A DNA stretch of 64,000 nt from Nageia nagi (lineage: Eukaryota > Pinophyta): the NCBI GenBank assembly GCA_050084985.1, contig JBITNC010000001.1:24490001-24554000 (forward strand), written 5' to 3'. Positions 47,519-60,689 of the stretch are shown here, piece by piece. Position 1 is the first letter of the stretch, and each line of letters starts with the position of its first letter. Made by a program: the position numbers and the translations under genes. The notes under the pieces were generated by a model. The model made no database searches and had not been told where the DNA came from. It was given only the letters and a program-made list of their open reading frames with translations.

Positions 47519-49510
47519 ATGGATTCAAGTAAAGGGTTCTCTTCAAATAAATCTCCATTATTTGACTGCACTAACCATACTTTTTGGAGAGTTAGGTTGC
47601 AGACTTATCTTAGTGTCTTGGGATATAAGATTTGGGAGGCTACAAAAAATACCTATACCACACCTTCCATGCGTATTATAGATGCAATAGATAATAAAGC
47701 ATATAAAAATAACTCAAAGGCCAAGAAGGCCATCATGTGTGAATTAGTGGACAGAGAGCTAGTAAAAGTGATGAATTGTAATTCAGTAAAGGAAATATGG
47801 GATAAACTAAAAAGTATTCATGAGGGAGATGTGAAGATAAAGGAGGCTAAGATTTAATCTCATCAAGCATAGTTTGAGACTTTAAAGATGAATGAAGATA
47901 AAAATATAGAAGCATACATGCTAAGGGTTAATGAAGTGATTAATGTGATTAGAGACCTCGAATAAAAAATTGAAGAATCAATCATCGTGAAAAAGGTATT
48001 ACACTCATTTCCTCAAAGATTTGATTCAAACTTTTTTGGTATAGAAAAATCAAAAGATGTAAATGCTTTTAGTATGAATGAAATGCATAGTTCACTAACA
48101 ACCTATGAAATGAGAATAGGCAAGTCCAAATCCAAATATAGGGAAACTACTTTCAAAGCAAATAAAAATATAAAAGAAAAATAGGGGTCACAAGAAGAAG
48201 AATCTTCAGACAAATTGGAAGCTCACTATGTTGGAAAGCTAAAAAAGGGAAAAGAAAAATACAAAGAAAAATTACCTTTTAAATATTTCAATTGTGGAGG
48301 TGTAGGACATTTTGTAGTGAAATGTCTGCACAAAGAGAGGAACCAAGATGATGAAAGTTCACATAGAGAGAGAAGTAATTGGAAGACAAAATCAAATTTC
48401 AAAAAAGGTAATTTTAAGAAGAAAAGTTTTATTTCCAAGAACATTTATTTATTAGAAGTGAACTCAAATGAAGATTCAAAAGAAAAGTTTGATGAAGCTC
48501 TCTTCATGGTGTCAGAAGAGGAAAAAATAGAAATGAAATAAAAATTGGAAGAAGAAATCGATAAAGAAGAAATTGAAGTAAAAGTCAATATGAAAGGTGA
48601 ACTAATTGTTACTCTAGAAGAATTAGAGATAGAAAGGAAAAGGCATAATAAAAATTCTCAAAAACTTGATGATGCAAATGAAATAATCATAAGCTTAAAA
48701 GTGTAGGTAGAAGAAATGAAAAAAATAACCATGGATCTTGAATAACAACTCACTACAAAAGTTGAGTATTGCAGCAAATTGGAAGCAAAGATTACAAGGT
48801 TGAGTCTTCAATTCGAAAAGATGAGACATAAGATTAGTGCATACCATAAACTCGAGAGAGGATACTTAAATTTAGGTTAAATACTAAAGAGCCATAGATC
48901 ATTAAATATTAAATTTGGTTTGGGTTTTGAAGAAGGAAAAACCTCTAAAGATGTGAATCAAAAATCAAAAATCAATGAAGAAAAGAAACCACTAAATCAA
49001 GCAAAATCATCTTATAAAAGTCAAAATAATACTACCAAAAATGATAATAATATGGAAAATGATGGATTCACACATATAAAATATCAAGGAGAAGAAGATT
49101 TTCGATACCTATTGCAACATGGCAAAGCCCACAACCCATATTCACTCAATCCCTTTCTGGTTATTGTTTTAAGTGCAATGGGTATGGACATAGAATATTT
49201 GAGTGCAAATATAATGTAAGTCCAAGAAACTTATCAAGTAGAAATACATTTGCACCATTGATGGATTATGCTATAGAATGTTATAATTGTCAAACTATGG
49301 TCACATTGCAAGAAAATGTAAGAGTACATTCTCTTCCAATCAATTTCAACGAAGATATTTTCAATCACAAGGTATGAGACAAAACAAAAAGATTCCAAAG
49401 AGATAGGTACAACAAACCAAATAGGGAGAGACAATATAGGAAATCAATAAATGTATAAAAAAATAATGGAAAGAGAAGGAAAAGTCAAAATAAGAAAAAG
49501 AATCCTTGAT
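47519..49510 (+). pseudogene. SIRE-like gag of element C
   Basis: The ATG at 47519 begins MDSSKGFSSNKSPLFD, followed by capsid landmarks FWRVRLQTYLSVLGYKIWE and VKEIWDKLKSIHEGD. A first zinc knuckle reads YFNCGGVGHFVVKC (48284-48325), with the first Cys changed to Tyr. A long Glu/Lys-rich coiled-coil-like stretch follows (about 48440-48860). Two further knuckles are CFKCNGYGHRIFEC (near 49155-49200, intact) and CYNC...GHIARKC (near 49275-49320, split by a one-base shift). At least six in-frame stops, several at Gln positions, show the gene is dead. Confidence 0.85.
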
Positions 49511-49529
49511 AGTACAAATAGCTCTTAAA

Positions 49530-52500
49530 GCACAGGATAAACTAGCTTTGTGGATACTAGATAGTGGATACTCAATTCATATGATAGGTGATAAATAAAA
49601 ATTTTAAAAGATGCAATAATATGAAGGAGGTTTGATCAAATTTTGGAATAATGATGGAGCAAAGATAGTTGGTAAAGGCACAATGAAGATAAGTTTTGGT
49701 AAAATCAAATTGAAAGAAGTTTTATTTATGATTGGTCTAAAACATAACTTGTTGAGTGTAATTCAAATTTGTGAAAGAGGTCATGATATATTTTTTAAAA
49801 AGTGTAGGTGCAAAATTAGATGGGTAGATAATGTTAAATTGGTAGTAGTTGGCATAAGGACTCTTAAAAATATATATTCACTGATAGATACTTTAGAAGG
49901 ATCATGCCTGCTTAGAAAGGAGGATGAAGATTAGCTTTGCCTGGACACATCAACTTTGATAACTTACTCAAAATCAATTCAAAGAAAGAATTTCAAGATA
50001 TTCCAAGTATCAAGAAACCACCACATAGTATTTATTATTCATATCAAAAGGGTGAGCTCATTAGATCCACTTTCAAGATAAAGAAGTTTTATGATAGCAA
50101 ACCCCTAGAGCTTGTTCATACTAATTTATGTGATCCTATGAGGATGCAAAGTATAAATGGGGATAAGTACTTCATGTTATGCATAGATGATTATTCTAGG
50201 ATGACATGTGTATTATTTTTGAAACACAAGTCAGAAGCACTTGAAAATTTTGAGACCTTCAAGAATCAAGCAAAAAATCAAGTTGGGAGGAGGATCAAAT
50301 GTTTAAGATCAAATAGAGGAGGTGAGTTTATTTTAGATGATTTCAATGAGTTTTTTCACAAGTATGGTATTAGGAGATAATTATCTATAGCAAGGATACC
50401 TCAAAAAAATGGTTTGGTAGAAAGAAAGAACATGTCTATTCAAAAAATAGCATGAATAATGTTGATAGAAAGCAACATAGCTAATAGGTTTTGGAAAGAA
50501 GCAATCCACATGATAGTTTATATTTAGAATAGGTGCATGTTGAGGCCCCATAATATTAAGACACCCTATGAGTTATGGTTTGATAAAAAAGTATTAACAA
50601 GATACTTCAAAGTCTTTAGGAGTAAGTGCTACATCAAAAGGATGAAATAAAATCTTGGCAAGTTCGATGATAGAGTAGATGAAGGTATTTTTCTTGGTTA
50701 TTCAATAAAAGCAAGGATTACAAGTGTTGCAACAAAAGACACAAAAAAATTGTTGAGAGTATGGATGTCAAGATTGATGAGATGAAAATACCTCCAAAAA
50801 GTAATGATGAAAATTTTCTAGTTTATCAAGAATACATTGAGGTAAATGAGGTGGAGGAACAACCAAAAAATAACTAAAGAGTGGCTTTAGTGACTCACAT
50901 AGTGATTTAGAAATAGAGGGAAATTATAAACATAAAATAGGTAAATGGTAAAAGGATCATCCAAGTGAACAAATAATTGAAGATCCAAATATTAGAGTTT
51001 AGACAAGAAGAAGAATAACAAGAACATATTCTCTTCTCTAAAGTAGAAAACCAAAGAATGTTGTAGAGACGAGTTAGGATGAGAGTTGGATCAAAGTAAT
51101 GGATAAGGAGTTAGACCAAATTGAAAAAAATTAGACTTGGGAGTTGGTACCAAGGCCCAAGAATAAAAATGTGATTCGCATGAAATAGGTTTTTGCAATA
51201 AATTTAATGAATACATGAAGGTGATAAGAAACAAAGTAAAGTTGGTCTGTAAAGGGTATGCTCAGGTTGAAGGTATTGATTTTGAAGAAACTTTTGCTCT
51301 TATGGCTAGATTAGAGGCTATTCATATGTTTCTTGCTTTGGTTGTGTAAAATAACTTCAAGGATTATCATATGGATGTAAAATCAACATTTTTGAATGGA
51401 AAGCTCAAGGAGGAAGTCTACATTGAAAAGCTGGATGGATTTCAGATAAGTGAGAACCCAAATTTTATGTGCAAATTGAAAAAGGCATTTTATTTTCTAA
51501 AATAGGCACTTGGAGCATGGTACTCTTAGCTTGATACATATATTCCTTAGCATGGTTTCAAAAAAGGTATTGTGGATAGTAATCTATACATTAAATTTGA
51601 AAATAATCATCAAGTTATCATTGTGGTTTATGTCGATGATATTATTTTTGGAGGTAGAAAAGATGAAATGTGGAAAGACTTTGCTAGCTAGATGCAAACA
51701 AAGTTTGAGATGTCAATGATAGGTGAAATTTCATATTTTATTGGTTTGAAAGTTAATGAGTTGAAGAATGACATTTTTATTTTATAAATAAAGTATGTAA
51801 AAGAGATGCTAAAAAAGTTCACTATGGAGGATTGTAAACCTATGACAACTCCTATGATGATAGGTTGTAAGCTTAGCATGGATGATAAGTCTCCATTAGT
51901 GGATCAAAATATGTACGTGTCAATTATTAAGAGCCTATTGTATATGATAGTTACCAAAATTGATATAATTTAGGTAGTGTGCATGGTTGCACAATTTCAA
52001 GTGAATCCAAAGGAGACACATGTGATCCTAGTAAAGCAAATTTTTTAGTTCCTCAAAGGTAAAATGGGATAGGACCTATGGTATCCTAAGGGGAAGGATT
52101 TCACACTCATTGATTTCTCAAATTTAGATTGGGAAGGGTGTATAGATGATAGGAAAAGCACCAGTGGCAGTGCATTCTACTTGGGTGATAATCTTGTTGG
52201 TTGGCATAGCAAGAAATAGGAATCAATATCATTATCCATAATGAAAGTAGAGTACATGGTAGTGATATAATGTTGTACAAATATTATGTGGATGAAATAA
52301 ATGATGAAGGATCTAGGTATTAAAATCACTGAGCCCATTTTAGTTATGTGTGATAACATAAGTGCAATCAATATTTCTAAGAATCTGATCATGCATTCAA
52401 GAACGAAATACATTACCATTCAGTACCATTTCTTGAAGGAAAAGGTTGCAAAAGAAAAGGTAAAGTTGGAATTTGGTCCCACATAAAAGAAAGTAGTAGA

Positions 52501-52590
52501 TATCTTCACTAAACCATTACCTAAAGAATTTTTTGAGTACGTATGAAAGAAATTAGGAGTGGTGACATTGCCCAGGCATTGACTAGCTTT
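49530..52590 (+). pseudogene. Copia pol of element C (protease, integrase, RT, RNase H)
   Basis: The protease motif is LDSGYSIHM (DSG intact, 49560-49568). The pre-integrase and integrase core include DDYSRMTCVLFLKHKSEA (50186-50239) and RSNRGGEF (near 50306-50330, where the catalytic Asp is Asn). RT carries MDVKSTFLNGKLKEEVY (51372-51422) and an intact YVDD at 51629-51640. RNase H is seen as DDRKSTSGSAFYLGDNLVGW (52147-52206) and KYITIQYHFLKE (52408-52440), and the C-terminus as DIFTKPLPKEFFEYV (52500-52545). Stops are scattered through all domains. Confidence 0.9.
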
Positions 52591-52786
52591 TGAGCGCATA
52601 ATCTCAAGGGGTGTAATTTTGTACTTTATCATATTTTTGGTCATGTATAATTATGTTCTCTTATATACTTATTTACACCTGAGTATTGTGTCTATGGACT
52701 CAGGGGGATTCCAAGGCACCCCTTTGTATTTTTTTCAAAGGGGAAGAAGAGTAATAGGTTTTTGCATATGTGTTGCCAATAATTCC

Positions 52787-52796
52787 AAAGGGGGAG
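52787..52796 (+). promoter_or_regulatory. Polypurine tract of element C
   Basis: AAAGGGGGAG followed by ATTAT and the LTR start TGAGTATGG at 52802. Typical for SIRE-like elements. Confidence 0.8.
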
Positions 52797-52801
52797 ATTA
52801 T

Positions 52802-54847
52802 TGAGTATGGTGCATTGGTGTTGTAATTATTGTTAATAAGAAGATATTATTATGTATATAGTTCCCATGGTTGCACACGTTAAAGGAATGACATCAACAA
52901 GATTTGCAAAGTTGTCAAATGTAAAAACAACAAAGGGACCAAAAGTTGTTATGAGGTACCAAAAGCTATCAAGGGGGCCAAAACATAAATGGAAGGTGAA
53001 AGATAGCCAAATATGGTTTTAAATAGTTTTTGGGGTGATAAAAATGTTGTATGTAGTATTAGAATGGTCAGAATCCATGTCAGTTTGATTTCATGCACTC
53101 TTGTGGATTTTGGAGCAGTCACAAATTTGGGTGAAATTGGTTTTATGCAAGTTAAATTGCGAGCAAATGGTGATGAGTTAGCGGCTAAAATTTAACTAAG
53201 ATATAGTAATATATACTAAAAATATATGGTACAAATTTTAAATTAAGGAGGGGATCAAGGCAAAAATGGTGCAAGCTACAAAATGCAACTTCGTAACTTA
53301 TTGTAGTTGAGCACAATTTTTGGCCATGGAAATAGTTGGATGGTTGTTTCAGGCTCTCGAATTTTTCAAATTTGAAATTTCAAAATTTTTACACATATAA
53401 CTTGGTGATATGAGAAACTTTGTATTTTTGAAAATTTTCCAAAAATGCTTTGAAGTATGAGAAACATAAATGTGCACAAAACTAAGCATGTGAAGTGTTT
53501 GACAAAATGCCTATGAAATCTTTATCGAAGGCCACTTTGCTATAAGTGCTATATGAAAACTATGATAAGTTAGATATTAAAATTTAGAAATAATGTATTT
53601 GGTTATATTTATAATACGTGGTCCAAATATCATGTTAAACCATGCACCCAATAAGAGGTTATGGCTCATTGAAAATACTTCGAGAGCTTTTTTTTTTCTA
53701 TTTTCCTAGCTTTGGCATATGAATTGTTTGATGAAATGCCTTTGGAGTTTGTATGAGAAAATTTAATTAAGTTTTTCACTATAGAGGGCTGCAATGTGTT
53801 TGATGAAATGTCCAAATGGATTTTAGTGGTAAGAAAAAAGGAATATTGGGTATTGTTTGATGAAATGCTCCTCCTTTTATTTTATGACATGTGGCATATT
53901 AAATCAGCTATTACACATAAATGAAAAATATATCGAATGTATAGTGGAAATATATAATACTCAAAAATTGATTATTGCCAAGGAATTTTTGGATAACACA
54001 TGAGTGATGTGAAGAAAAAAATAGAAGATATATTTCCCAACAAAATAAAAGAAGAGATAGCTATGTATTTTTTTGAGTGTGCAACAAGGAAATGAATATA
54101 TTTATACATTCTTGGAGTACCTAGAAAAAGAAGATGTTTCAAATTAAAGAAGCAACTGATCTAGTCTCTTGATATTCAGAATCATATCAATGCTTGTAAG
54201 GCTTTTAATATGCATATTTTGGCATTCAGTTTACTTGTGTGCATGGTATTGGGTCTCATCTTCATGGAGCAACATATGCTATGAGTCAAGAGCATCTTAT
54301 CAATAATGGGATTTAGTGTTTCTTTGTGATAAGAGAATAATTAATATTCTAGGTGTTACATATATGTTTCATATTTTTCTATACAAGTGTGAGAAGTGTG
54401 TGTGTAGAAATAATTGAGAGTGTGTGTGAAGTATTAAGGAGATGAAGTGAGAAAATAGAAGAGGGAGCAGAGGTAATGTTTTGAGCTAGATCATTTAGGA
54501 TCTTATTTGAACTATAATCAATCCTTTATATCTTTTGTTTGAGTTTTTCAAGTGGGTGCTTGAAGAGAGGAATCAATGCGCCTTATAGTTGGTGCTGCAA
54601 AATGATAGGGTAGTTGATGCTATTCCTTGCAATGGATGCTACAAAATATTGTAACATTTACATGTATGGATTTGGATTGGAGTCCAAGTAGTCATTTTTA
54701 GGGTTGTAGCCAAATTAGTGAACCTCATTACATATTATGTTATGTGTTGTTTTTGATGTGCTTGCTCATTTGATTTTAGTTTTGCATTGCCTTGATTTCA
54801 AAAGTTAAAAATTTGAATTTAGTTTTAGTGTCAAATGAAGTTCAACA
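52802..54847 (+). mobile_element. 3' LTR of element C, about 2.05 kb
   Basis: It starts TGAGTATGGTGCATTGG and ends AGTTCAACA. The last 1.43 kb is duplicated as the left LTR. A short frame at 53013-53195 is not conserved enough to call. Bases after the end (ATATGTATTAAAAG) weakly resemble the element's own primer region, so a lost tandem copy is possible. Confidence 0.85.
53495..53870 (+). pseudogene. PPR-like fragment, second copy in the right LTR of element C
   Basis: VFDKMP (53495), LFDEMP (53724), VFDEMS (53796) and LFDEML (53853) match the left copy. The last motif is a better PPR match here (DEM rather than YEM). The offset between the first and second motif is 229 bases, so one base shifts the frame relative to the left LTR; the last three stay in one frame. 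Presence in both LTRs means the piece predates this insertion. Confidence 0.4.
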
Positions 54848-54989
54848 ATATGTATTAAAAGAAAAACTTTTACAACAAAAGGAGCTTGCAAGTGGTAAAG
54901 AGAACACCCCAAAAAGTTACCACTTAACCCTAATCATGGGTTAAGCAAACCCTAACCACATTAGCTTAAATATTTAAGCTTAGATAAAA

Positions 54990-57900
54990 TGATAACCATT
55001 CAATTTAATATTGCAAAAATAAAGACAATAATGCATTAGTCTCATGAGGGGAGCTCATGGGGGGCACATCAATGGCCACCATGTGATTCCATTCATTGAA
55101 TGACAAAGGGATAAGGTTCCAACCATCATCAGACTTAGGAGAGATAAATTCTTTATCACCCCATCCTAGAGCTTGCTATAGAGACATAGGTTAAGACCAC
55201 CCTTGCTGGACAATCAATGTAGATGGTGGCAATGCATTCCATCCAAGAGCATAGGTTTTTAGAGGCTACATGTCCCACCCCATAGGATGTTGATAAGAGC
55301 TATCCCTAAAATTTTGAAAATGCTTCCGAGGAGGGGAAGAGTAGGCCCAAGTTTGAACATCATGCTATGACCATGAATGTAACGAGGGACCCCAACATGA
55401 GTGAGAGCATAAATGATCTTGAGAGGCTGGACTAAGAGGTTATCTACTAATAGTACATGAGCATTTACCTAATACTACAACATAGAGTAGAGATGGGAAA
55501 GCTCAAGCTTCACCTTTTGAGCTTGGTCGATAATCTACATCCACATGTCAAAAATACCTCAATCTTTTCAAATAGTACAAACTCAACTCTAGGAATGGCT
55601 TTTTGAAAAATCACTTTACTTCTAGTTTTTCAAATATGAAACAAAAGACTGGAGCAAAATATTTTCCACACAACTCTTAAAGGAAAGGTGAGGGTAAAAT
55701 AATACTCGAGCAATGCATACTACCATGAAAATGATAGATGTATGTAAGGAGAAAAAAAGGAAGCTATCCACTTATAGGAAGTAATAGCCCTAAGACAAGA
55801 CCAAAACACATACATAATGGACTTAGGTTAATTACAAAAAGTACACCTAAGGTTTGGGACTCCAACATACTTAAGGTGAGAAACTAAGGGAAGCCTCTAG
55901 TTGAGAAAACTCCATACAAAAAAAGATTTTTTTGGTTCATGTCATGAAGCCCAAGTACCTATGAAGCATTGCTTCCACCTAGTATGATAGGAAACCAAAT
56001 CCCATTTATCATTAAGCTATGGAATGATTGGCAACACTAGAGTAAACCAATTGTAACCTAAGGTTTCTCTATAATTAAGCAAGGGGGTATCACGATACCA
56101 TCCCCAATCTTTCCACCATGGTTTTTGATATTTTATACCAATATTATGTAGAGTCAAAAAATATGTTAGGTCAATAAAAATGTCATAGGTGGCTTTGTCT
56201 AAGGTATTCAAGCAAAATGAATGCCTAAATCAATCTAAAGGGAATCCAACTCCTTGAGTGCTTACCAAAAAAATCCTTGATAGTAATAATACCTCATTTG
56301 AAAAATTTGTAGGCATGCACCCATTGAACCTAGGCCAAAGGGTACTATTAAGTTGAAATAGCAAAGACCATCATAGAGAGCCCTTTATGAAATCAAGATC
56401 CCTTCCATTTAATCCAAGGCACCATTTATTTCGAAGCCTTCCATATGCTTTGAATAATAAAGGAGCCTAAAATTTTGACAAAGACTAGAGTCATAATCAA
56501 AGAAGGAAAATATAACCCCTTCTAAGTTTTTTTGTTAAGAGATAATCCCATAGACACTACATTTTTTATGAGTACTTTTCAAGCTTTAGGTTTTCTTATA
56601 TCTCTAACAATCCACTTAGCACAAAGAGTAATGCCATGATGCTTGTAATAAAAAAGACCCATACCCCTTGAGTCATGAGGAAGGTAACAAGTTTGCCAAG
56701 CCACTTTGTGGAACCCCTTATTAGAAGAAATTTTAAATAAGCTTTTCCAACTTATTATAGCAGGCCTATGAAGGTATCCAATAGGCAAAATAGTACACAT
56801 GGGTGGAAGTAAGAACCTTAGGGCAAATTTAGAATTTGTTTGCTAATGAGAGCTTTTTGGAGTTCCAATAGTCTAGCTTCTTTTCCACCTTAGCAATCAG
56901 ATAGTTCCAAAGTTGGGGGTGGAAACCCCTGAAATGTAAAGGGGATGCTTAAAAACTTAAAAACCTCCCTAGGTTGAATCTAATTCCACTAATAATTGCT
57001 AACCAAGCTAACTTATCCAAAGGGGATTTCCTATAATAAAAAGTTTTCACCCATTGAATGCTAGAGATGGATGCCTAACATAAAGTGCCTAAGAATTCCA
57101 TTACACTAGAGATGGATTTCTCATCCTCATGTATGGTTAAGAAAGAATCATATACAAAGTGCCCATTAACAAGATGACCTTGATTCTTAGAAGCATGATC
57201 CCATGATTTTTTCCTTCACTAGAATGTTTGGTAAGTAGGTATCTAAAAGATACTGCTACTAACACATAAAGAGACAGGGATAATGAGAAACCCTATTGAA
57301 TAGAGTGATGAAGGCCTATAAATTTAGTCTACATATTTTTCAAATAAATAAAAATAGAAGCATAATTAAATAACATATTCATAATGGTCATAAATTTGGG
57401 ACCAAACCCTAGATATTCCAACATGGATAGAATGAAGACCCATTTGATCCTATCAATAGCTTTTTCAAAATCTAGCTTGAAAAAGAGAGCTCATTGGTTA
57501 TTTAATCAAGCCCACTCCATTCCTTCCCAAAAAGCTATAACATTATCTAGGATGTAGCAATTTTGAATGAATCTAGTTTTCTTAGGATGAGCAATGATCA
57601 AAAGGATGGGTCTAAGGCATAATGCAAAGGAATTTGAAATAATTTTATAGCGAACATTCAAAAGAGTAATTGACATCTAGTTTGTGATGAGCTCTAGGTC
57701 ACCCTACATTGGGATGAAATTAATATTCCTTTTATTGATAAGGGCCTCAAGAGAGCTATTTTGAACTGCTTTAAGGTAAACCTTATGAAGGTTGGATCCT
57801 AAAAAATCCCAATAAGCTTTATATAATTCACAAGGAAACCCATCCAAACTTGGAGCTTTATCATTTTTCATTTGCATAAGAGCATCCTCTAACTCCTTAA

Positions 57901-59330
57901 TAGTTAAGAGCTTCCTACACTCAAATCAATGCAAAGGAGAGAGTGGGAAAGGCATCTTTACATGTGTGCAAAGCTAGAGATTGTTCGAGAGTGTAAGGGC
58001 TAGCCATAAACACTTGAGTATAATGATAGGTAAAATAATTATCAATATATAAAAGAGATGTTAACCAAACTCCCACTTCATATAAAGATTTGAATTGTAT
58101 GGTTTGTCTTGTAGGATAGAGTATTTGAAAGAATTACTAGGAAAAATTGTCCCTAATTTTAAGCTAGTGCATCCTAGCTTTAATCTGAGCTCCCTTAGCT
58201 TCATATATTTCAATCAACTTGAGATCGTGTCTAATCTAGGAAGCTTGTGTTTGTAGGTGTGTAAATAATGGATGGGAATCCAAGTAAATATAATCTTGAG
58301 CTAGCTCAACATAAAGAGTCATAGAATATTAGCATCTTAATTGAGCAATTTTCTTTCCCAACTTGCACAAAATAACAAATGTATGAAATATGGTAGCATT
58401 TCACCAATCTATCCATCTAGAATATCCATAAGGTCAGGTGGATAGGTACCACATTCTATGAATGTGTGATAGCATAATATCACTTTGCAAGAAATAAGTA
58501 TTCAAGAATAACTGAGATTTGAAATGCCTCTACGAAAATAAGAAAATTTGGATTCTAAAAGTAATGGGGGCATGATCAAACAAGGTGAGGCCCATAGTTA
58601 TTTCTAGGAATGAGGCTAAGGGTATCCATTAGGACAAGGAGAATTCTTTATGGTAAAAAATCATAGCACAATAAAGCCCTTTGATAACACATGCATGTTA
58701 GATCATGTATACCAAAGATAATATGGGAAAAGTTCCATATTAAAGTTTCCATTAGAGTTTGCCAATCCTAACTTGTGTTTCATAAAGAGCCACAACTCTT
58801 GCTCCCAAGGAACCACTTATTAGGTGTGGAGCTAATATTTTCAAATGAATTTTCCACCAAATTAAAGTCTCCACACATAATTCAAACTATGAATGTAAGT
58901 GAAAATGCACACCATCGCCATAATTCACACTTTTCTAAGGAATCATTCGATGCATAAATATTAATGACTCCAAAATATGTGCCCTCCACTTCAAGCAATA
59001 CCCATACTACATGATGATTTAGATTAGTACCCTATGATATGAATTTATTTTTCATTTGTTGCCTAATAGAATGATAGTACCACCACTCCCATTAGAGTGA
59101 TTCATAATGTACACTTAGTTGTTAGGCCAAATGGAAGTACATGCTAATTGTAAAGTGAAGTCAAACATTTAAGTTCTTGCAAAAACATAAAATCAATGTG
59201 ACCATACATTTGAAAACATGAAAATATCTCTTTTAAGACCATGTAACATTGAACTAGATCCATCAATCCTTAAAAATCCCAAAAAAAGAAAGTCATTCAA
59301 GAATGTCCAGGAGCATACCTCCTTAAGCAT
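54990..59330 (-). pseudogene. LINE ORF2 remnant (endonuclease, RT, zf-RVT)
   Basis: Endonuclease motifs are INIYASNDSLEKCELW (near 58930-58970) and CGDFNLVEN (near 58855-58880). RT blocks on the minus strand include MKNDKAPSLDGFPCELYKAYW (near 57800-57870), FKLDFEKAIDRIKWVF (near 57440-57490) and HFVYDSFL (57145-57165), where the FADD/FVDD catalytic box has become FVYD. SSIQW and WNSKKLSLANK follow near 56750-57060. HRPAIISWKSLFKISSNKG lies near 56710-56770. A zinc-binding RT-associated segment (PNLRCTFCN) is near 55830-55860. Confidence 0.85.
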
Positions 59331-59715
59331 CCACATCTAGTTCTAAATTGGAAAGAGATTGAAAAGAATTATTTAAAAACATTTCTTGCCCTTTATTTAG
59401 GGTACCTGTATGACATCATTTATCCATATGTAGCATCATATTTCCTTGAGTTAGGCTATGGGAATGCTAGCCTATCATTTGAGTGTGAACCCCCTATGTT
59501 TGCTCTAAATTTTGAATAACTATAGAAACTAGAGGAAGACCATACTCTAAAAAAGCCCTTAACTCCTTGACACTCTGAGGAGTGGGAGGAGGAGGAGCTT
59601 TAATTTCTAGTGTTGGTTTGATAGCTACAACCCGAGTGTAGCTTGCTAATTGCTGCCTAGAATTAACTAGTTTAGTACCTTTTCCCTTACATAGAGGAAC
59701 CATTTGCCATTAATA

Positions 59716-60400
59716 TTAATACCACTTTATAGATTGAGCCTGAGAAGGATCTATAGTAGTAGGGAAAATATGTTTATTGTTAAATGTATCCACCATAAGT
59801 GGATAATCCTTAATTCTATTGGTACTTGATTGACATCGATAATAAGTATTCCAAATATTGACATAAATAACCCTATGATGAAGCAGGGTATCACCAACCT
59901 GAATATAAATATTTTCTTTCAAAGAATTTGCAAGGTCAAACTTAACATACATCTTTTTCGATGGATAGGCCAAATAGAACCTAATAGGTTCATCACACAC
60001 AAACTTGTTAATCTGGTTAATGAGAAGCCATAAGAAAGGCCACATGAAAAGAGGAAGACCTAGTAACTCAACCCACATCAAGATGAATAAGGAAACAAAA
60101 TCTTTAATTCCTAGTACAAGGTTGAAAAATCAAAAGAGTACTATGAATATAGCTTGACCATTTGTTGAGAACTTTTTTTGCCTATTCAAGGTTAGAAAAC
60201 TGAAAATGAAAAATAAAATTTAGTAAGGTTTTATACATGATCAACTTGAATTCCATAAGGATGCTAGTATTGATCAATCGATTTAATCCACATCTTAAGA
60301 ACTGCATTTGAAGGGATTTGACCCAAGAAATACTATATAAGGGTATGAGACTCAAGCCAAGAACATGCACAATGAAACTCATTCAAAGGGATTACAATGT
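59716..60400 (-). pseudogene. LINE ORF1 remnant, DUF4283-like
   Basis: A 121-codon open frame (59716-60081) holds WVELLGLPLFMWPFLWL, KKMYVKFDLANSLKENIYIQ and VNIWNTYYRCQSSTNRIKDYPL, the pattern of the DUF4283/zinc-knuckle ORF1 protein of plant L1 elements. The knuckle cysteines are mostly lost. A second open piece upstream (60182-60382) fits the N-terminal half in a different frame. Confidence 0.7.
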
Positions 60401-60689
60401 TAGGATATGTATTACCTCATTTTACACCTTGGGGACAAATTTTTGAGGAAGCTTTGCTATGGGTGCCATTGTTTGCTCCTAAAACTTCAACCAGTGAAGT
60501 TGGAGAATGAGTTTGAAGCATAATAAAACACCTAGATCCTCCCTAGTTGGAGTAAATACAAAAATCAATAAGGATATGACCAACCTAAATCCTAGACACT
60601 CTTCAATAGAGTTAGTGGTGTGACATAGCATTAGGAAAACCTAAAGAATACTACTCCAATTCACTCTCCTCAGCTCCAACACTCAAATA

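Larger units (their letters stand above)
45996..54847 (+). mobile_element. Ty1/copia retrotransposon C, SIRE-like, plus strand
   Basis: Landmarks: left LTR (truncated at its 5' end), primer site at 47458, gag with zinc knuckles and coiled coil, protease, integrase, RT with YVDD, RNase H, purine tract at 52787 and a 2046-bp right LTR. Long LTRs, an extended Gag with several knuckles and the AAAGGGGGAGATT tract fit the SIRE/Maximus lineage. Stops are numerous but domain order is complete. It is a different family from A and B. Confidence 0.9.
54990..60450 (-). mobile_element. L1-like LINE, nearly complete but inactive, minus strand
   Basis: From right to left it carries ORF1 (DUF4283-like), then ORF2 with AP-type endonuclease, reverse transcriptase, zf-RVT-like domain and C-terminal segment, in the canonical order of plant L1 elements. 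Every domain is broken by stops and shifts. The 3' end is near 54990; I found no clear poly-A (T-run on plus) or target duplication. It lies directly beyond the right LTR of element C. Confidence 0.85.

Noticed and set aside
53013-53195. 60-codon frame in the right LTR of element C
   Set aside because: The corresponding part of the left LTR is deleted, and the sequence shows no recognisable domain, so conservation cannot be judged.
54848-54870. Possible third primer-binding site after element C
   Set aside because: ATATGTATTAAAAG resembles the primer region only partly and the following bases do not match the leader of C.
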